Shown here piece by piece: positions 21,530-31,923 of a DNA stretch of 64,000 bases. The stretch is from Aselliscus stoliczkanus (taxonomy: Eukaryota; Chordata; Mammalia; Chiroptera; Hipposideridae), in assembly GCA_033961575.1 (NCBI GenBank), contig CM066732.1, forward strand, positions 76,174,687 through 76,238,686. Reading direction: 5' to 3'. How positions within the stretch are numbered: the stretch's first letter is position 1; each line of letters begins with the position of its first letter. The notes beneath the pieces were generated by a model. The model was not told the origin of the DNA. It did not search any database and saw only the letters and a program-made list of their open reading frames with translations. The translations under genes were made by a program, and so were the position numbers.

Positions 21530-23530
21530 ATTCTTGTCTTATAGTGGAGTAATCTCTGTTAAGCTAATTTATGCACATTCCTTGCACATTCCTTAACTGA
21601 TACATTCTCCATACTAAACTGGAGAATTGTAGTGCCATAAAGAGTATATAATATAATCAATCAAATGGCTGTTTTTAGTAGTCACTTTTTACTTGAATTT
21701 GAGCCAATGGTGTGAAAATTATTCTGTCTCATTTCATTTGCTTGGTGTATACATTTATAAGACTTACATAAAAGCTGTAAAAACACCAAAAGGCATTCTG
21801 AAAATTCAATATTGCTTAGAAATGGATTTTGTTTTTCTTTTTTGTAGTTGTTATAAATTCTGTCAGTCACAGTAACGTGTGAAATATGTAGGAAGCACCA
21901 TAGTGTCTAGAGTCAAATAATGTTTCTTGAGCCATTCCTTTATTCATCAAATATTTATTGAATAGATGTTATGTTAGATGTTGGAGACACAAAAATAGTA
22001 AGACATTGTTCCTGTGTTCAAGGAGTTGATAATCTGGATGAGATAAATATATCTACACATAGCTGATGTTAGGTGATAAATGCTCTGTTACATGAATATA
22101 GAACTTTATGAGCAATAAGGAGTAATTAATTCTGCCAGGAGGTTGGGGTTAGAGGAGATAACTAACTGAGCTCTAAGAAGGATTAAGTTTTACTAGGAGA
22201 AATAGGACTCTTTATGTACAGGAAGGTATTATAGTAGAGTGGTTAAAAACACGTATTTTTGGAGTTAACTAATTTGGTTTAGAATTGGCTCCATTGTTTT
22301 CTCTGATGCTGAGGATATTTTTGAAGTTGCTAAACTGCCCATCACTGCTGGGAACATGCTAGACATTCACAAAATGAAAGCTTCTACTACTACTATTATT
22401 CTTACTCATGTTATTATTAAACCATAACACAAGGGAGAGCAGTATGAAAATACAGACCGTCGTTTCCTACATATGTAATATGACTGAGAGTAGGATGGTG
22501 TTTGTTGAAGGCATGATTTGGCGTGTTGGGAGGTGCAGTGGAAAAGTAGCCTAGTAGAGGCTCTTGGTCCCCACTTTGATCCCCCAGCTGCTTTGAGCGT
22601 CGCCTGCTAATGCTGTCTAGCTGCCCCCTTTTCCAGAATATTGCCCTCAGCCAGGGCAGCTGTCTTGCTCAGGTGGTTTTTCCTCATTCTGTCCTGCAGC
22701 CAATGATTGACAGATAAAGGGATACAAAATGTCAGTCCCCTTGCCTCAAAGTAGCACCCTCTATGTGGTACAATTGGTACTCTAGAGTACCCGTGGGTGC
22801 GGCGCCCCCTCAACCTGCTTACCTTCCCCCCCTGCTCTGTTCTGTTCTACTCACTCCCCTTCTGATAAAACTCCCCCAAGAGTAACTTCTACAAGAATCC
22901 CTGTCCCAATCTCTCAATTCCTGTCTACTTCTATGGACTCCAAACTAAGACAGGTATTTTGGACTCGATTGCATGCTTGGCTTAGAATTTCAAGTGCTAT
23001 TCTGTGGGCACTGGGAAGCCTAACGCATTTTAGAAGGATCACTCTAGTAAAGAGTAGCATGGAAAGTAGCTAGAGGCCTCAAATGGGACCTTTTACATGA
23101 TTAAGGAATGATAAATACCGCAATCATTTATCTTTGATTAGGATAGGGGACATGAGATGAGTCCTTTGTAGGAGGTTGGGAAGAACTGAGAAGTTTTAGG
23201 TAATTTGAATGTGGGGAGAAGGAATCAAAGAAGTTCCTTGATGGGATGACTAGGCAAATACTTAATCAATAGTTATATCAAATAGTTTACGTCAAAGAGC
23301 TATATCGACTACTTTCAAGCAGTTGAAAAAAACAGGACTCATAGGGAGAGTATTTTTGGAGAAAATGAGTTCAGTTTTGGCTCTGCTGAATTTGAAGTAC
23401 CTTATGGAATGTCAGGTGGAAATGTTCAGTTGCAGGAAATATTTGCAGTAGGGTCATATCAACAACATGAAGGTGATTATTTACACTATAAGAACATATA
23501 GGGCCCAAGACAAAACATTGGGAACTCCAA
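21530..23530 (-). repeat. intron with L2-like fragments
   Basis: Two stretches resemble reverse-strand L2: 21935-22250 ('tatttattgaatagatgttatgttagatg', 'gttcaaggagttgataatctgg') and about 22960-23500 ('ttagaaggatcactctagtaaagag'). Between them, 22570-22960 looks like another old, unnamed interspersed repeat ending 'gactccaaactaagaca'. No gene is present. Confidence 0.4.
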
Positions 23531-24776
23531 TTTTATCATTTAGAGTGCTTTCAGCTGCAAGTCACAAAGAAAATCTCACACTCAAAATCTAAGCATGAAG
23601 GGAATTTATTGGTTTATGTATCAGAAAATCCAGTGGTAGAGCGGGCTTCTAGGTGGTGTGATCAGGTTTCTGGCTCCATTTCTCTGAGTTTATTGTTCCC
23701 ATCATCTTCATGAGTCAGGCAAAGTGATGCCAGTAATTCCAGGAGTCCATCAGCAAATTGCATATTCAAGGTGGAAAGAGAGAATTTAATTTTCATTCCT
23801 GAATTCCTGGCAGAGGTCCTAAGCTTTGAGCTGGTTGAACAGTCTTGGGGGTGGGCACTGTTACAAAGGGAAGGATTTACCAATTGGTTAAGGTCAATTA
23901 GGGCTTGTCCCTGGAGATGGGATAGGGCTAGGCACTCAAAGAGCATGGCTGCTATACTAGGAGTCGTGGAGTGAGTGTTTGAGAGAAAAGCGCAAAATTC
24001 ACATAAGGGACAGACAGAAAAAGAGCCAGTGAAACTGGAAGATGGAGAGAGATGAGAGTAGAGCCCTAGAGAATACCTCAGCCCAGGGTGGAAAGAGATT
24101 TGAAGAGGAAAGACTAAAATAGTGTCATTTCAAATAGCCACTGGATTTGATAGGAGGTCACTGGTTACCTGAGAGCAGTGTCTGTAGCTTGGAGGGGTAG
24201 AAATCAGACTGTCGTGTGGGTGCTGAGCAGTGAGTGGTATGGAAGCAGGGAGTATGTACTTTTTTTTTTCCTTTTTAAGAAATTAAATATTAGAAGGTGG
24301 TAGTTTAAGAAAGAATTGGATTAAGGGAGGCTAAAAAGGAAATATAAAGAAGGATGATGGGAGAGTTCTACCTATGTTTGCTGGATGAGGGGAATGAATT
24401 TAGAATTTGAGTCAGATGGCTTTGGTTTGCTCTCTGGCTCTAAAAACAGCTTGCATGGCCCTGGACAGTCTCTCAGTGTTTTATCAGCCTCTGAGGAGTC
24501 ATAGTTATAGCAAACATTTCACAGTCACTCTGCAGTGGTCAAGCAAGATAATATATAAAAGAGGTTTGTCAACTACACTGTTATACAAATATTGGTAGTA
24601 AGCACATTGTTTATATAAACGCTATCTTTTCATAAAAGAATGTAAAGTATTACAGAACTAACTACTAGTATGTAGAGCTGAAAGGTATGAAAGACAGGAA
24701 GGAGGGGGTTGGGAGGAGAGAAAGGAAGAATATGAATGATTGAACGAATAAATAAAACATAATCCTAGTTCAGAAA
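23531..24776. other. intron segment with an unnamed recurrent repeat
   Basis: The text 'gctttcagctgcaagtcaca', then 'gggaatttattggttta', then 'ccagtggtagagcgggcttc', recurs in weaker form at about 54480-54560 and at the window end (about 63945-64000). It is therefore a dispersed repeat, but I cannot name it with confidence. The rest is unremarkable intron. Confidence 0.35.
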
Positions 24777-24783
24777 CAGTCAT

Positions 24784-24790
<7 letters not shown>

Positions 24791-24820
<30 letters not shown>

Positions 24821-24911
24821 AGTGTCACTGACCCTCATATGTGGGACCCGAACCGGGGCTGCTGGCGTCCCAAGTCAGTGCTTAACTACCACGCCACTCG
24901 GCCGGCCCAAG
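24791..24911 (-). repeat. short tRNA-derived SINE (group A)
   Basis: A long poly-T run, then the antisense group A unit. The perfect target duplication CAGTCATTCCTCTT is at 24777-24790 and 24912-24925. Confidence 0.94.
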
Positions 24912-25546
24912 CAGTCATTCCTCTTAGCATGGCCACACAACTGCAAAATGAAGAGCTCTTAGATTTTATATGATTTTTCTGAGCAATGTTTTGTGTGGCC
25001 CTAGGGGAGGGCCCCTTGTTGATTTGCATATATACAGTTTCAGTTCCTTTTGGAATGAGAAGGAACAGTGTACGGAATGTTTATTGTTTTGGTTATCGAG
25101 AGGATTTTTATTTCATGTTGCGAAGTTTAATGATAATAACAATAAATGTTTAATAGCAGGTGCTCTCAGTTTATATGTCACTAGTGTATGATTGATTTTA
25201 GCTTTGGCCCCAAAGCCAAGGCTTTCAGCCACATTCTAAGCTAAATCTAAAATTCTTGGATCATCCATTCTTATTACCTATTCAGGTTGGTAGACCATTA
25301 TATACAATTTTATTCCTACACATTTCTATTTCTTAGGTTGGACAGTGTCACTTTCTATGTTTAATTTGAAGCAGTCTGATTCTTTGAAGTATATAGGGAG
25401 AACAACAGTAACTCCCTTGGAAGGCGATGGTGAAGAAAGCATCAAGTGCACGGGTACTTTTAACCTAACACAATTGTTGAAAAACTGTTGGGGTTTCCTT
25501 TTGAGTAAATTAAGAAAGGTAGTAATTTTCCTTAACTACAACTCAG

Positions 25547-25650
25547 ATTCCATGCTGGTTTCCTTCGTGGGGATGGCACTGTACACAGGCTACGTCTTCA
25601 TGCCTCAGCACATCATGGCGATATTGCACTACTTTGAAATTGTACAATGA
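25547..25650 (+). CDS. SPTSSA: serine palmitoyltransferase small subunit A, coding exon 2
   Basis: Supplies the last two bases of Asn35 and residues 36-68, ending at TGA 25648-25650. It encodes NSMLVSFVGMALYTGYVFMP and then a tail finishing HYFEIVQ, which matches the human C-terminus except Phe for Ile after Val-Ser. This half carries the single membrane-spanning helix (around VGMALYTGYVF) that packs against SPTLC2 in the complex. The acceptor is TTTTCCTTAACTACAACTCAG with the exon starting ATTCC. Joining it to exon 1 restores the expected Phe-Asn-Ser-Met, which fixes both splice sites. There is no frameshift or stop, so the gene looks intact. Confidence 0.95.
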
Positions 25651-26925
25651 GAAAGATGTGACCAGGATCGAGAGGTTCCTTATGGAAGCACCAACCCCTG
25701 AATTTGGAATGAGTCTTCAGCAGATGCCATAAGAACCTCTACTAGATGTCAACATAACCAACCCTATGAATATAAAGACTAAAATTCATGAGTAGAACAG
25801 GAAGATAATCCTGACTCGTGTTGTTTTCTTTATTTTTAATTTTAAAAGAAGCTCTTGTATAGTAGTTTTTGTCTATTTTAACATTGTAGTCATTTGTACT
25901 TTGATATCAGTATTTTCTTAACCTTTGTGTATGTTTAAATATTACCCAGTGAAAGCTTTTTTTAATGTAATTTTGAGTACATTTTAATTGCCTTCTATTT
26001 CTAAAACCCAAAGTCATTAGTTGGGCTTTACTGTTCTTGCTATTGTATGGCATATACATCTGCCTGGATATATTTCTACTCTTGACCAAAGTTTTTGTAA
26101 GAAATGGGGTAGGGGGCTGGGGAGGGAAGATATTTTATTGAGAACTATTTACAAAAGACTTATCTGTAAGTTCGAACTCAGGAGTACAGTTTTAGCTATC
26201 TACACTCTTAACAGCTCTACTTTAAAACTATTGAAGTGTTTCTTAATTATGAAAAAGGAAGATCTTGTTAAAGTAAAAAATAAGGAACATTTCACCTTTT
26301 AAATATTTAATTCTTTTTTATATTTATGAAGATGTTTATTATAGCATGTTTATCAAAACAACAAGTAAAGGACTCTAATTTCATTAACTATTTCCCAAAA
26401 TAGGGTAATAGGGTAATGATCAAGGAAAATATGACCTTTTACTTAATGATATATTATGAAATCATGGCAATGATGCTTTAGAGACAGTGGTACCATGGAA
26501 AGTCTGAAGTTGTATTCATGACATGATAGTTACATTCTAAATATTTAATTCTTATGTGGACTCATCCAGAAAACTTTGGTGATGATTCTTGTGATAAAAG
26601 GTGGTTAAGTAGCATTATTGTATAATGCTTATATACTGTAGAGTTTTTAATAGAAGTAAATCAGTTTCCTCTGAGGGCCATTATTCATGATGTACTTCCT
26701 TATGTTTAATTTCATGATTGTAATGAGTGCTGCAAATGCATTTGCACGTTGCAGTAGGATATGAAGAGATGAATTGTTAAAAACCATAGCAAAAAGAAAT
26801 GTAAACTTGGTTTAAAATGCTTTCAATCTTTGTATTTTTTTTTAATATTTTTATTCCTTAAATGTAAAATGACTACCTGATATTTTGATGTAAAATCATT
26901 AAATTCAAAGAGAAAAATCATCTGA
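25651..26925 (+). other. SPTSSA: SPTSSA 3' untranslated region (end uncertain)
   Basis: From the TGA to about 26.9 kb the DNA is AT-rich, free of recognisable repeats and rich in ATTTA-like motifs, as expected of a vertebrate 3' UTR. Repeats resume at 27075. The 3' limit rests on one candidate polyadenylation signal and could be wrong; an earlier site (AATATAAAG near 25769) is possible. Confidence 0.5.
26898..26903 (+). terminator. candidate polyadenylation signal ATTAAA
   Basis: ATTAAA, the commonest variant signal, lies about 1.25 kb past the SPTSSA stop codon and is followed by a T-rich stretch (ATATTTTTTCCCC) at 26934. No AATAAA is seen between the stop and this point. Confidence 0.4.
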
Positions 26926-27074
26926 TGTAGCACTATATTTTTTCCCCTTCATTGTTAAATATTGATCTAATATTTATATTTCTGAATTGATTGCCATGGA
27001 CAAATAAGCAGTAAGTATTATCTTAACATGTCTCTCAACATAAAAGTTTTACTAATTTAAAAAAATTAGACATA

Positions 27075-27972
27075 TAAGGTATGATCAAACAATACAGTGA
27101 ATGTTCAAATGAAAAAAATTTATTACAGTAAGAGACACATTGCCATTAATCCCCCTCAAAATATCCTCGCGTCAAACACACTTATCCCATCATTCTTGCC
27201 ACTTTCTGAAGCAGTTCTGGAAGTCCTCTTTCGTGTCTTTAGTTGCGCTGTTGTGGCTGCCTCGATGTCCTGAATCATTTAGACTTTGGGGAAGAGCCAG
27301 AAGTCACACAGTGCCAGTTCCGGTGTATAAGGTGGATATAGACACACCATAACGTGTTTATTTGACATAAATTGCCATATACCAGAAGTGATGTGTGACA
27401 CGGAGCATTGTCATGATGTTGGATGATTTAGGCACACTTTAAAACTCACCTTCTCTCAACTGTAGCTCACCCCTGACAGCACCGAACAAGTTGAAACGTC
27501 ACACACTGTTAACTAAGGTTCGATGCACCGCTTCCTGTATTGAAGATCCCTGCTTTTCCTTTGGATGGCACTCGGCAGCAGCATTCACCATATTTTGTGA
27601 TCACAATGGAAAGGCTCCATGTCACACATCACTTCTGATACGGCAATTTCTGTCAAAAACATTACCGTGTGTCCTCATCCATCTTATTCATCGGATCTGG
27701 CACCATGTGTCTTCTGGCTCTTCCGCAAAGTCAAAATGACTATGAAGGATAAACTTTTTGAATTGATGCAGGACATTGAGACAGCCATGACATCACAACT
27801 AAAGAGAGGACTTCCAGAACTGCTTCAGAAAGTGGCAAGAATGATGAGATAAATGTGTTCGAAGTGAGGGGGAGTGGGGAGTATTTTGAGGGGGATTAAT
27901 GGCAATGTGTCTTTTACTGTAGTAATTTTTTAAAAATTTAAACATGCACTGTAGTTTTTGATCACACCTCAT
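27075..27972. mobile_element. two mariner 3' halves joined as an inverted repeat
   Basis: The outer ~170 bp on each side are inverted copies of one another: both read from AGGTATGATCAAA-like ends through 'acagtaagagacacattgccattaatccccctc' and 'agaactgcttcagaaagtggcaag'. Each half also carries the C-terminal part of a mariner transposase, on the minus strand at about 27140-27430 and on the + strand at about 27600-27852. The + copy keeps the Asp-containing SSDLAPCVFWLF stretch, a diverged form of the mariner YSPDLAPCDFWLF signature, which carries one of the catalytic aspartates. Both halves have stops and frameshifts and lack the N-terminal DNA-binding domain. Both 3' ends point outward, so the element can fold into a long hairpin. 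Confidence 0.85.
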
Positions 27973-27974
27973 AT

Positions 27975-28310
27975 TATATTTTGGCATACTTTCCAGAAGA
28001 AGTTGTGCTATTTAAAAACAAAATTAAGTATTTTTGGCTCTAAATTTTAGGACTAGATTTGTGATGTGTTTTCTAGTTTGGAGGTAACGAGTTATATATA
28101 AAAATTTGGTATTTTTAAAGAGCCAATTTATAGCATCACTGTTAGGTAGGGATGGTGAGGTTAATATGTGATTATTTAGTTTTGAAGTTAAAAGTAGTTG
28201 GATATGGTTATGTTTGAGCTGTATCCATACTGTTGTATCTCAAGCACAATAATGAATACATAAATACAAAATAATAAATCCGGGAGGCATATTCTCACCA
28301 ACTGATTTGA
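27975..28310. other. unannotated spacer
   Basis: AT-rich sequence without a gene or recognisable repeat. Confidence 0.35.
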
Positions 28311-28438
28311 GTGTCTAGCCCAGGGGTCAGCAAACAGCGGCTTGCCAGCCACATGCGGCTCTTTGGGTAAGTAAATGTAGCTCAAGTAAAATTGAAAATG
28401 AAAATAAAACTATCATAGTTTCCACTTATATAATTTTT

Positions 28439-28541
28439 TTTTTTTTTTGAGGGCAGTGTCACTGGCTCTCGTATGTGGGACCCGAACTAGGCCGCTGGTT
28501 TCCCAAGCCAGCGCTTAACCACCACGCCACTTGGCCAGCCC
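28439..28541 (-). repeat. short tRNA-derived SINE (group A), nested
   Basis: Antisense group A unit inside the hAT element. It sits in the A-tail side of the group B SINE at 28542, so it is the younger of the two. Confidence 0.88.
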
Positions 28542-28700
28542 TAATTTTTTTTTTTTTTTTTTTTTCAGCTGAGCCACCCTGCTACCTGTTGGCAGCGCAG
28601 CTGCAGCTCAGCTCAGGCTGGGCATTGAACTGCTGTTGCTCAGAGCTCAGCTTGCACTCTTGAGTGAGCTCTTAACCAACTGAGCCACTTGGCCGGCCCT
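28542..28700 (-). repeat. tRNA-derived SINE (group B), nested
   Basis: Antisense group B unit with a poly-T start. The target duplication CACTTATATAATTTTT (28423-28438 and 28701-28716) encloses this SINE together with the group A copy, so group B landed first. Confidence 0.9.
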
Positions 28701-28844
28701 CACTTATATAATTTTTAAAGGATATTACATAATGATGATTTCATTTGTTTTATGGCTCTCAAATAATTTTTAAATTGTTGTGAGGGACAGGATTGGCTCT
28801 TTTATCTCAAAAAGTTTGCCTACCCCTGGTCTAGCCTATTAGTA

Positions 28845-29335
28845 AATAACAAATGGGAGATCATTCCACTTCATCTGTTTACAAGAAAGTATTTATTAGA
28901 CAGTTCTCTATGGGTTTCGTGTTTCTGTATGTCTTGCAAGCAGAGGTACTGACTGCCTTTATTTGGATTATTTTTCAAGGATGTTTGTATGATAGAGAAT
29001 ATAGAGAAGAGATAGTGTCTCCCCCCAGAACAAAGGCCTTGTGAGATAGAGAGTGTCTCCTGGAGCAAAGGGCACCAGAAAAGATTTGGGTTCCCTATGC
29101 GTAGGGCTTCTCTCCTGTAATGCAACCCTCTGCATGTACTGGTATCACCTGGCCCTCTTTGCATTGTCCTGTGGGAACTGGAGACCAGAACAAGAAAGTG
29201 ATACTTCGGCTGTTGCTGTGAGTAATAAAGGCCTTTGCATCTGACCCTGGAATCTCATGTCTTCTTCCAGAACTCCCAAAGCTGTGCCAGACTAACTTGT
29301 TAGCTTGCAAGTAACATCTCAGACCCTCCACAGGT
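28845..29335 (+). repeat. 5' LTR of the ERV
   Basis: Shares with the downstream LTR, in order: 'tctgtatgtctt' / 'tctgcatgtctt', 'tttcaaggatgtt', 'tactggtatcacct' / 'gtaggtatcacct', 'ctgtgggaa', 'gctgttgctgtg' and 'acatctcagaccct' / 'aaatctcagtccct'. An AATAAA at 29224-29229 is well placed as its polyadenylation signal. Start approximate. Confidence 0.65.
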
Positions 29336-30164
29336 GTTGACAGTTTTGGTGATGAGGATGGGATGCTGACAGAGACATGGTCTGCTGGAAGATGAAGGGT
29401 AATGAAAATGATAGAGACAAGACTGAGAGATGAGACAACTCCCTGGTATCCTGTGGTATATGCTTTTGCCCAATACTGGGTTGGTTAAGGGAGTAAGGCC
29501 CCCTAGTATCCTACTTAATTATTAGAGGCTGGGCAGTGAGAGGTAGGATTGAAACAAGCTGTCTAAAGTGTGCCTTAGGTGTTCACTCTCCCCCGGGCAG
29601 GTGGAAGTAGGAGTCTTATGATAATGGGACAGCTGTAAAGATAATGTGACTGTGGCTGCTAAGCCAAAGAATTCTCCCAACTGAAATAAATGGTGTCAGC
29701 AGTGAGGGACGCATTATTCAATATAGACCTTTGGGTGGTCTGAAAACAATAGAAGTTTATTAGGGTGAACTGTTAGTGAGTGGCCAGTGACACTGAATAC
29801 AAAGCCTTGCTTATTAGCTCAGAGCTGCTGTCACCCTTCATGCCCCCTTCTCTCTCCACTTCTATCCTGACTTCAGTCTCATTAAGGAGAAAGATGATTA
29901 ATGGTGAGACCCAATACACGTGTGCCTGAATATACTGGGCAACTTTGCAGAGGGGAGAGAGTCAAACTTTTATGGCTCTGTTGGATGTAGCCAACCAAGT
30001 CATTATCCTGTCCAGTCCTGGGGAGGAGCACGCATTGGAATTCAACTGATGGAGTTTGGGCAATGTTTGCAATGGAGGAAGGAAATTAATATGATCCTGT
30101 TGGATGGGGCCTTTTGGGCCTATTCAGAGTACTGTTGTAGCTTCCACTGATTGTGTACAGCAGG

Positions 30165-30495
30165 TCCTTGAATAATGGTATTTTGTTCAACGTTGTTTCC
30201 CTACAACGATGAGGGGAAAAAAGGATTTTTGGCCGGGGCCACTGTGTGTGTAGTTAGCACATTTTCCCCTTGTCTGCTTTGTGGGTTTTCTCTAGGGACT
30301 CCTATTTCCTCCAACATCCCAAAGACGTACACGTGAGGTCAATTGGTGTGTCTAAATGGTCCCAGTCTGAGTGTGTGTGTGTGTCCCTGCAGTGGAAGGG
30401 TGTCGGGTCCCAGGTGGGGTCCCTCCTTGTGTCTTGAGCTGCCAAGATCGGCTCTAGCCACCTGACCCTGAACTGGAATAAGTGGGTTGAAAAAA
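30165..30495 (+). repeat. unclassified repeat inside the ERV interior
   Basis: Contains 'gcaggtccttgaataatgg', 'ttttgttcaacgttgtttc', 'catcccaaagacgtacacg' and 'ccctgaactggaataagtgggttg'. I recognise this text as a dispersed mammalian repeat but cannot name its family. It appears to interrupt the retroviral interior. Confidence 0.5.
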
Positions 30496-30739
30496 AACTA
30501 TGTTACTTATTTTTAACTCATCGCTGTTAAATGTGTGTATAGCTCACATCTTATGTAATGTTTACTAGTAGAAGTGTTTGGGTCTTTATTTAGGAGTTTG
30601 TTGAGTTTTTGTGACCAGAAATATGCTGTAGGAACTTAACTCTTGTTTATATCAATTAGCCTATGATAAGATTTGTTTTGTTCTTGTTCTGCTGCCTGAA
30701 GCAAAACTGCTGGTTCAGTGGGAACCTCGATTCATAGAG

Positions 30740-31785
30740 ATCACCCTAAATGCTGGCCCAAGTTCACCGATGGTTTGGCTAAACTCACACCTGGTGCTAC
30801 TGTTCAGCCTCAATACCAGCTCTGCAGAACCAAACATGGGGCACGATTGCTTTGTTCACTGTGCAAAAGTCAAGGCTGTTTTCACAGCCCTGGCCAGTAC
30901 TCCTAATAAACCTTGTTATATTTTTACTGACCCCAGGTCTATAGCTAATGGTCTACTAGTTTGGTCTGTCACTTGGAAAATGACAGATTGGTAGGTTAAT
31001 GACACCCCTCTTTAGGGCTGCAAAATGTGATCAATCACAGCTGCAGATCATGGGTCACTCATATTGATGCCCATAATGAGGGCCAGCTCTCTGGTAGCAA
31101 GCTGCTGTTCACATGGAGACTACGCTGCCTATTACCGCCTGGGTGCATTGTCCTATTAGACATGGCAACACATCCACCATCGTAGGCTCAGCACAAAGGA
31201 AAGGACCCTGTTTCTGATGTGGAGGCTACCACGGCAAGTCAGACTTGTGACTGCTGCCAAGACAGTTTCAGCTCGGGCGATCACATCGCATGGGCCTTCA
31301 CCCCTACCTCCTTGTTCTTGGCGGATTGAGTACATCAGACCTTTGGCCTCCCCTCAGACCTATCTGTTGTGCCTTACTGCTGTTGACACTTTTTCAGCTT
31401 ACAATATTGCTGTTGCAGTCTAATCAGCTGATTCCAGCCACGCTATTGTGGCCCTTGAAACCAATCTCTGTCGTGTTTTCAGCTTTTTGGACCATTTATA
31501 GCATGATGATGGTGTGCTTTTTATTACAAAAGCTACTCAACAATGTGCTGGTAGTCAAGGTATTTGATGGACATGTCATGCTCCCTGTCATTCATGGGCA
31601 CCCAATATTGTTGAGTATTGGGATGGTCTCCTCAAAATCAAATAGATTTTTTGACTCTGACTTCCCCATCTCTTCTTGGTTTACACACTCTACTGAAGCA
31701 GTTTGGTCACTGAATGTTGCTGTGCTCAGAAAGGGATCATCTCTTCTCAGCCACTTCCTGGTTGATGAGCAGAATGATCTATCCT
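30740..31785 (+). pseudogene. ERV pol remnant (RNase H and integrase region)
   Basis: Around 30770-30990 the translation resembles the end of a retroviral RNase H domain. About 31200-31600 resembles the start and core of an integrase catalytic domain, whose enzyme joins viral DNA to host DNA. The reading frame shifts at least between 31217-31423 and 31290-31817, and stops interrupt each frame. A SINE then cuts the region at 31789. The remnant is non-functional; no intact frame is reconstructed here. Confidence 0.6.
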
Positions 31786-31788
31786 TTT

Positions 31789-31909
31789 TTTTTCGTTTGT
31801 TCTTTTTTTTTTTTTGAGGGCAGTGTCACTGGCCCTCATATGTGGGACCCGAACCGGGGCCGCTGGCTTCCCAAACCAGCGCTTAACCACCGCGCCACTC
31901 GGCCGGCTC
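31789..31909 (-). repeat. short tRNA-derived SINE (group A) in the ERV
   Basis: Poly-T start and near-consensus antisense unit ending CACTCGGCCGGC. The target duplication TGATCTATCCTTTT / TGATCTATTCTTTT (31775-31788 and 31910-31923) differs at one base, so the insertion is fairly old. Confidence 0.92.
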
Positions 31910-31923
31910 TGATCTATTCTTTT

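Larger units (their letters stand above)
5204..25650 (+). other. SPTSSA: SPTSSA gene, coding span over two exons
   Basis: The coding sequence joins 5204-5306 to 25547-25650, with a phase-1 junction splitting the Asn codon after Val-Phe. The product has 68 residues: 34 from exon 1 and 34 from exon 2 counting the shared Asn. The intron is 20,240 bp. No neighbouring gene is visible. In human this locus lies at 14q13.1 between EAPP (upstream) and a large gene-poor interval leading to EGLN3; the repeat-filled 27-64 kb here fits the latter. That placement comes from general knowledge, not from the window. Confidence 0.93.
28321..28828. mobile_element. hAT-type miniature element hosting two SINEs
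   Basis: The left end is CAGGGGTCAGCAAAC and the right end GTTTGCCTACCCCTG, inverted repeats matching at 13 of 15 positions. An exact 8-bp target duplication GTCTAGCC lies at 28313-28320 and 28829-28836; 8 bp is diagnostic of the hAT superfamily. Without the nested SINEs the element is about 230 bp and non-coding, so it is a deletion derivative. Confidence 0.92.

Noticed and set aside
25345..25650. 101-codon ORF reading through the intron end into SPTSSA exon 2 in frame
   Set aside because: The first 67 codons are intronic and unlike any known N-terminus, and the canonical acceptor at 25546 explains the homology. An alternative first exon is not excluded but has no support in the sequence.
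31290..31817. 175-codon ORF as a possible host gene
   Set aside because: It is a shifted frame of the ERV integrase region running into the poly-T of a SINE.
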